The notes under the pieces were generated by a model. That model was not told the origin of the DNA. It saw only the letters and a list, made by a program, of their open reading frames with translations, and did no database searches. Made by a program: the position numbers and the translations under genes. DNA of 21,507 bases from Chara braunii (taxonomy: Eukaryota > Streptophyta > Charophyceae > Charales > Characeae): assembly GCA_003427395.1 (NCBI GenBank), contig BFEA01000014.1, positions 4,751,835-4,773,341 of the forward strand, in the 5' to 3' direction. Below, one piece after another: positions 18,173-21,507 of this stretch (within the stretch, counting starts at the first letter, position 1; the number at the start of each line of letters is the position of its first letter).

Positions 18173-18780
18173 GGAAAGAATGACGGGAAAACATGGATTG
18201 CACGGGCCGAAAAGTGGATTATTTTTTTTATGACCCTAAGAGTAATGAATGAGGCGAAACCAAAATGGTTTCTGCTCGAGCATGTTTTCTCAATGAAATG
18301 GGAAGATAGATTTGAGATTACGAAGCACTTAAGGGGAGTTGTGCCTGGGCTCACTAATTCGAAGTGGGTATCACCACAGCAAAGGCGGCGGTTGTACTGG
18401 ACGAACATCTCCCTTTCGAGCAAATGCCTGACATTGAGTCGCATACGAAAACTTGCCTACAATTTGTTATCAACAAAGCCAAGGCATAGAATGAGAAAAC
18501 CAATCGTGTTATGACAACAAATTGTCATCCTGGGAATAAAGCCAACATACCAGTAGTTAAGTGCATGAAGCGAGGAGAGCCCCGTCTACTTCATGTTACT
18601 GAAGTTGAAAGAATTCTGGGCTGCCCTGCTGGGTATACAGAGTTGACTCAAGAGGAAGTTTGCATCTCAATTGAGGGAAAGATAAAGAGGCAAAGCTATG
18701 ACGGAAATGAGCAACCTGAACTAAGTTGTAGAACCTTCGACTCCCCCATATCCTCCTCCACCCCAAGGGACGGAAGCTAA
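18173..18780 (+). pseudogene. DNMT3-like cytosine-5 DNA methyltransferase, C-terminal part
   Basis: Open from 18173, with an ATG at 18230. The first frame (to TGA 18512) contains LRVMNEAKPKWFLLEHV and SMKWEDRFEITKHL, then INSK-like LTNSKWVSPQQRRRLYWTNI; the second frame (from about 18499 to TAA 18778) holds RVMTTN, PVVKCMKRGEPRLLHVTEVE and RILGCPAGYTEL. These match, in order, motif VI (ENV, here EHV with the catalytic Glu kept), motif VIII with its QRRR, the TRD junction (R-T-I-T-T-N type) and motif IX (T-E-x-E-R-x-x-G-x-P-x-x-Y-T) of the DNMT3/DRM family. A weak motif X (GNE) follows. The SAM-binding motif I and the Pro-Cys loop (motif IV) are missing, cut off by minisatellite. A 1-base shift lies near 18500. 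The enzyme methylates cytosine in DNA; this copy cannot. It stands 140 bp before a polypurine tract, so it may be cargo of a retrotransposon. Confidence 0.72.
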
Positions 18781-18897
18781 GGAAAATCTTGAGAAAGGAA
18801 TGGGAAAAAAACAAAACGGACCATGGCAAACTAACCACTCATAACATCTCATCCTCCTCCCCCGTCTATCCCTCCAAAACCCACTAACAAGAGATTG

Positions 18898-18933
18898 GTG
18901 CGCGATGAGGACATCGCGGATGAGTGGGGGGAA
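18898..18933 (+). other. Polypurine tract before candidate 3' LTR
   Basis: GTGCGCGATGAGGACATCGC, then GATGAGTGGGGGGAA, ends directly before TGTGTCGGGAC. The G6AA end next to a TG start is the usual primer for plus-strand synthesis in LTR retrotransposons. Confidence 0.55.
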
Positions 18934-19485
18934 TGTGTCGGGACTGATGGGTCCTGAATAACTTCCCATCACTCGAGAGACCGACTATGGACGAGTTGTA
19001 CACAACAGAGAAATCCGAAGTGAGATGAGATAAAGGATTAGGCCGCAGGAGGGAGTAATGCCCTGGGGCAAGAACCACAGGGGGAAAGAACTAAGTGGCG
19101 GCAAGCGAGCGGGTGCAAGAATAGGGGCACACAGAACATAGCAGGAGGTCGGGAAGGTCATCGGAATGCAATAAAACTAAGGAGAACGGGTCCTTTGAAC
19201 TAACAATTGCAGCGCGACAGCAATAAGGGAATAAAGAAGTCGAGGGATGGGCGGCCAGAAGCCGCGGGGAGCCAGGAAATGAGGGGCCAACGTGGGGGCC
19301 ACCTACGAGAGCCTCGGAGCGGAGGCCCACGACCAAAGAGATCGGCATGCACAAGGCGCAAGGAAAGACTAAGGAGAGGGGTCGCAATGGGGCGACAAGA
19401 CGCCCAAGGGGCATGGGACACCTCGGGAAAAGGCACCCGGGACCACGTTGGACTAAGTAAAAATAATGACGTCCAGGGCGAAATG

Positions 19486-19615
19486 TGTCGGGGACCGCTG
19501 ACGGGACTAAGTGTCGGGTACCACCGGCGGAACTAAGTGTCGGGGACCACCGACGGAACCAAGTGTCGGGGACCACCGACGGGACCAAGTGTCGGGGACC
19601 ACCGACGGAACAAGT
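19486..19615 (+). repeat. 26-bp minisatellite, 5 units
   Basis: Units start at 19486, 19512, 19538, 19564 and 19590, all exactly 26 bp: TGTCGGGGACCACCGACGGG plus A-C-CAAG. Each unit contains an imperfect inverted repeat (GTCGG.. ..CCGAC). The unit start echoes the first bases of the candidate LTR (TGTCGGGAC). Confidence 0.95.
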
Positions 19616-19726
19616 GGCGGGGACATGTGAAAGTCCCAAGAAGAAACGGCGGCACCGCATGAGGGAAAAATAATGAATGCAAGGTACACCGCCAAGATCG
19701 ACATCTTGACGACCAAGAATATTAGC

Positions 19727-19750
19727 ACCATTAGTGCAAGTACTAGTGGT
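19727..19750. repeat. Hairpin ACCATTAGT/ACTAGTGGT
   Basis: 9-base arms with one G-T type mismatch and a 6-nt loop. The counterpart in the second 1.43-kb unit, 21158-21179, is a perfect 9-bp hairpin (CCACTAGTG, CAAA, CACTAGTGG). Confidence 0.7.
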
Positions 19751-19973
19751 GACAAACGGGAAGGCCAAAAGGAAAAGGAAAAGTAAAGAAAAGTGAAGTG
19801 GGAGGCATGAGAGTAATCCGAAAAATCTCGGATCAGCCTCCCTTAAGAAAATAGAGTCAAATAAGACCCCTTGTGAAAAATAGTCATCCGGGAGAAAATC
19901 GGAGTAGGAAGGACCATTGTGGGAGAAATGTAGGAGTAAAAGGAGGTTGTCATGGGCATGGGAAGACTATTAT

Positions 19974-19999
19974 TGCAGTCCGAGAAATAACGGACTGCA
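19974..19999. repeat. Hairpin TGCAGTCCG/CGGACTGCA, copy 1
   Basis: Perfect 9-bp stem with an 8-nt loop (AGAAATAA). Identical stems recur at 20549-20574 and 20710-20735, and a degenerate one near 21405. Confidence 0.8.
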
Positions 20000-20210
20000 C
20001 CTTGGGCATAGGGAGGGCCAAAACTAAGAGGAAGAGGCTAGAAAGGGCCTTAACGGCCACTTGACACTTGGCATGCTAGAAAAAAGAGAGGAAAGAAAAA
20101 AAAAATGAGGGAGAATAAGATAAAAAGAGTGAGAGGGAGTGGGTGAGTTGGCCGTCAATAAGGACTGCCATAGGTAGGGACTGACAACTCCCTACTGTCC
20201 AAGAAAGGAG

Positions 20211-20250
20211 GAGAAAAGAAAAGAAAAGAAAAGAAAAGAAAAGAAAAGAG
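20211..20250 (+). repeat. (AAAAG)n microsatellite
   Basis: About eight GAAAA units in a row, flanked by further purine-rich sequence (20085-20110 has another A-rich run). Confidence 0.95.
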
Positions 20251-20333
20251 AAAAAAACCTTAACGGTAAAAAACGGTCACTTAGGGAGATTCATCCATGA
20301 CCAGATTCATTCTGGAATATGGCGGTTACAAAG

Positions 20334-20384
20334 GACTTTGATTTTCTTTGATTTTTGCAGAGAAAATCAAATAAAATCAAGGTC
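20334..20384. repeat. 22-bp hairpin, 7-nt loop
   Basis: Arms 20334-20355 and 20363-20384 pair at 20 of 22 positions, one of the others being a G-T type pair. The stem is AT-rich with two GATTTT words per arm. Possible precursor of a small RNA or a transcript-processing signal. Confidence 0.65.
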
Positions 20385-20423
20385 TCTTGCAACCGGAATA
20401 AAACGGAATACATGCACGAGGAG

Positions 20424-20746
20424 AAACACATGTTTTAGGTGCATCCGGAGTCAAAATCAAGGCCGGATGCACTTGGGAATTGACCGTTTCTTTTTCTTTT
20501 GAGTAGGGGCTAGTTGTGGGGCATTGGGGCTAAAGAGTTGACCCCCATTGCAGTCCGAGTTGCAACGGACTGCATGGGGGAGGAAAAACACATGTTCTAG
20601 GTGCATCCGGAGCCAATATTGAACACGGATGCACTAGAAAATTTAACGTTTCATTTTATTTTAACATGCGGCTAGTTGTGGGGTTGTGGGTGTAGAAAAC
20701 AGCCATGACTGCAGTCCGAGAAATTACGGACTGCATGGGGAAGTCA
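20424..20746 (+). repeat. 162-bp tandem duplication with two hairpins per unit
   Basis: Units 20424-20585 and 20586-20746. Each contains hairpin B (GTGCATCCG with CGGATGCAC: 20439-20472 and 20601-20634) and hairpin A (TGCAGTCCG with CGGACTGCA: 20549-20574 and 20710-20735). Between them the units differ by many changes, but the stems are unchanged. Confidence 0.85.
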
Positions 20747-20871
20747 AGGCCAAAGGAGAATGGGCTACGACAAACCAGGAAGGCTAGAAACGAGCAATTT
20801 CGGCAAGGGACAAGTAAAAACGGTAAAACGGCAACCGTGAGATGAGATCCTACGGCCTAGAAAAATCGGCA

Positions 20872-20886
20872 CACATGTATAAATGA
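20872..20886 (+). promoter_or_regulatory. TATA-like box in candidate LTR
   Basis: CACATGTATAAATGA. If it is the LTR promoter, U3 would be about 1.95 kb. The first eleven bases recur at 13831 before ORF-B. Confidence 0.3.
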
Positions 20887-21047
20887 TGGGACCACCAAGG
20901 GCAGTGGGCCCCAAAAAAATAAAAATGGGACACCGTCCGGAATGTTGTCGGGGACCAAATGGGTCCAAATAATAAAAGTCGGAAAACGGGACACGCGCTG
21001 GCGGGACCGCCGACGGGACAAAGAAATGACGCTAGCATGTAGGAAAA

Positions 21048-21501
21048 TGGCGGGGACTTTAGATGTCCCAAGAGAACCATGAGCAAATACAAGGAATAAC
21101 TATGCAAGCAAACGGCACCGTCGAGATCGAGGATCTTGACGGTGGAAAATATTAGCACCACTAGTGCAAACACTAGTGGGAGCAAGTGGGAGAGTCATGG
21201 GAGAAAGAAAAGTGAAATAAGGATGTTGGGAAGACTGCCTAGCGGTCCGGGATATCTCAGACTAGCAAGGCATAAGAAAATAGAGTCTTCAGAGGCTCAA
21301 CATAAAAAAAAGGCTGCCCTTAGAAAATCGGAGCAAAAGGGGTTCAAAATTTGGCAAACGGAAGCAAAATGGAGCCCCCTAGGAGCATGGGGGTGCCATT
21401 ATTGGAATCCGAGATGTAACGGCCAAGTAACAACCATGAACGTGGCCTTGAATGAGGCTCTAGGGCCTAGAAAGAGGGTGCACAACAATTTGACACTTAT
21501 C
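21048..21501 (+). repeat. 1.43-kb tandem duplication, second copy
   Basis: Second copy of the block at 19615; see that entry. The second unit probably begins about 20915-20945, where TGTCGGGGACC recurs, and continues beyond the window. Confidence 0.75.
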
Positions 21502-21507
21502 ACAACA

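Larger units (their letters stand above)
19615..20072 (+). repeat. 1.43-kb tandem duplication, first copy end
   Basis: About 455 bases here match 21048-21501 at a steady offset of 1429-1433. Shared blocks include TGGCGGGGAC, ATATTAGCACCA, TAAGAAAATAGAGTC, ATTATTG and TTGACACTT. Diverged, so an old duplication. Confidence 0.75.
18934..21507 (+). mobile_element. Candidate long 3' LTR (partial, runs off the window)
   Basis: Begins TGTGTCGGGACTGATGGGTCC directly after a polypurine tract. At least 2.57 kb, A/G-rich, without a supportable gene. It contains a TATA-like site (20872), several hairpin families, a 26-bp minisatellite, a 162-bp duplication and a 1.43-kb tandem duplication. LTR identity is inferred from the boundary and the promoter-like site; there is no 5' partner in the window, so it could also be a solo LTR, two LTRs in tandem, or unrelated repeat DNA. 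Confidence 0.5.

Noticed and set aside
17498-18203. Minus-strand frames of 125 and 192 codons rich in Phe/Ser/Leu
   Set aside because: Translations of the 17561-18050 minisatellite on the wrong strand.
19091-19768. 225-codon minus-strand frame in the LTR region
   Set aside because: It runs through the 26-bp minisatellite, giving repeated peptide blocks; no domain.

Overview
The window is a stack of decayed eukaryotic transposable elements. I see no host gene that I can defend. Plant-type LINE, PIF/Harbinger-like and Ty3/Gypsy families together with a DNMT3-type cytosine methyltransferase fragment point to a streptophyte, probably an early-diverging one such as a charophyte alga. That placement is inference from family resemblance, not a database result. 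Scattered N calls inside gag and protease fit an assembly built over repeat copies.

Layout, all coding on the + strand. 1-1436: 3' part of a non-LTR retrotransposon (LINE) ending in an A-rich tail, its reading frame broken twice. 1437-1902: non-coding with two pairs of direct repeats. 1903-4145: a DNA transposon with 23-bp terminal inverted repeats and a possible 3-bp target duplication (GAA), carrying a broken gene with an N-terminal membrane-like stretch and the start of a SANT/Myb-like domain. 4146-5378: no gene, only a tRNA-Ala-like 5' half. 5379-6605: two related reading frames of a family I do not recognise, the second an open 256-codon gene. 6606-7025: a leader with three short hairpins. 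7026-13611: a Ty3/Gypsy gag-pol (capsid, zinc knuckle, protease, RT, RNase H, integrase) with many stops and frameshifts. 13977-14892: an acidic accessory reading frame, also broken. 15621-18050: three unrelated minisatellite arrays. 18173-18780: the C-terminal half of a DNMT3-like DNA methyltransferase in two frames. 18922-21507: a polypurine tract followed by what looks like a very long LTR, which contains 26-bp, 162-bp and 1.43-kb repeats and families of conserved hairpins.

The most interesting reading is that 5379-21507 is one giant Ty3/Gypsy element, or nested elements, of unusual make-up: an unknown gene ahead of gag, a second unknown gene after integrase, and a captured DNA methyltransferase against the 3' LTR. 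Extra genes on both sides of gag-pol and multi-kilobase LTRs recall Ogre/Tat elements of seed plants. Retrotransposon-borne cytosine methyltransferases are known from dinoflagellates and from Klebsormidium. The 5' LTR is not visible in the window, so the unity of the element is unproven.
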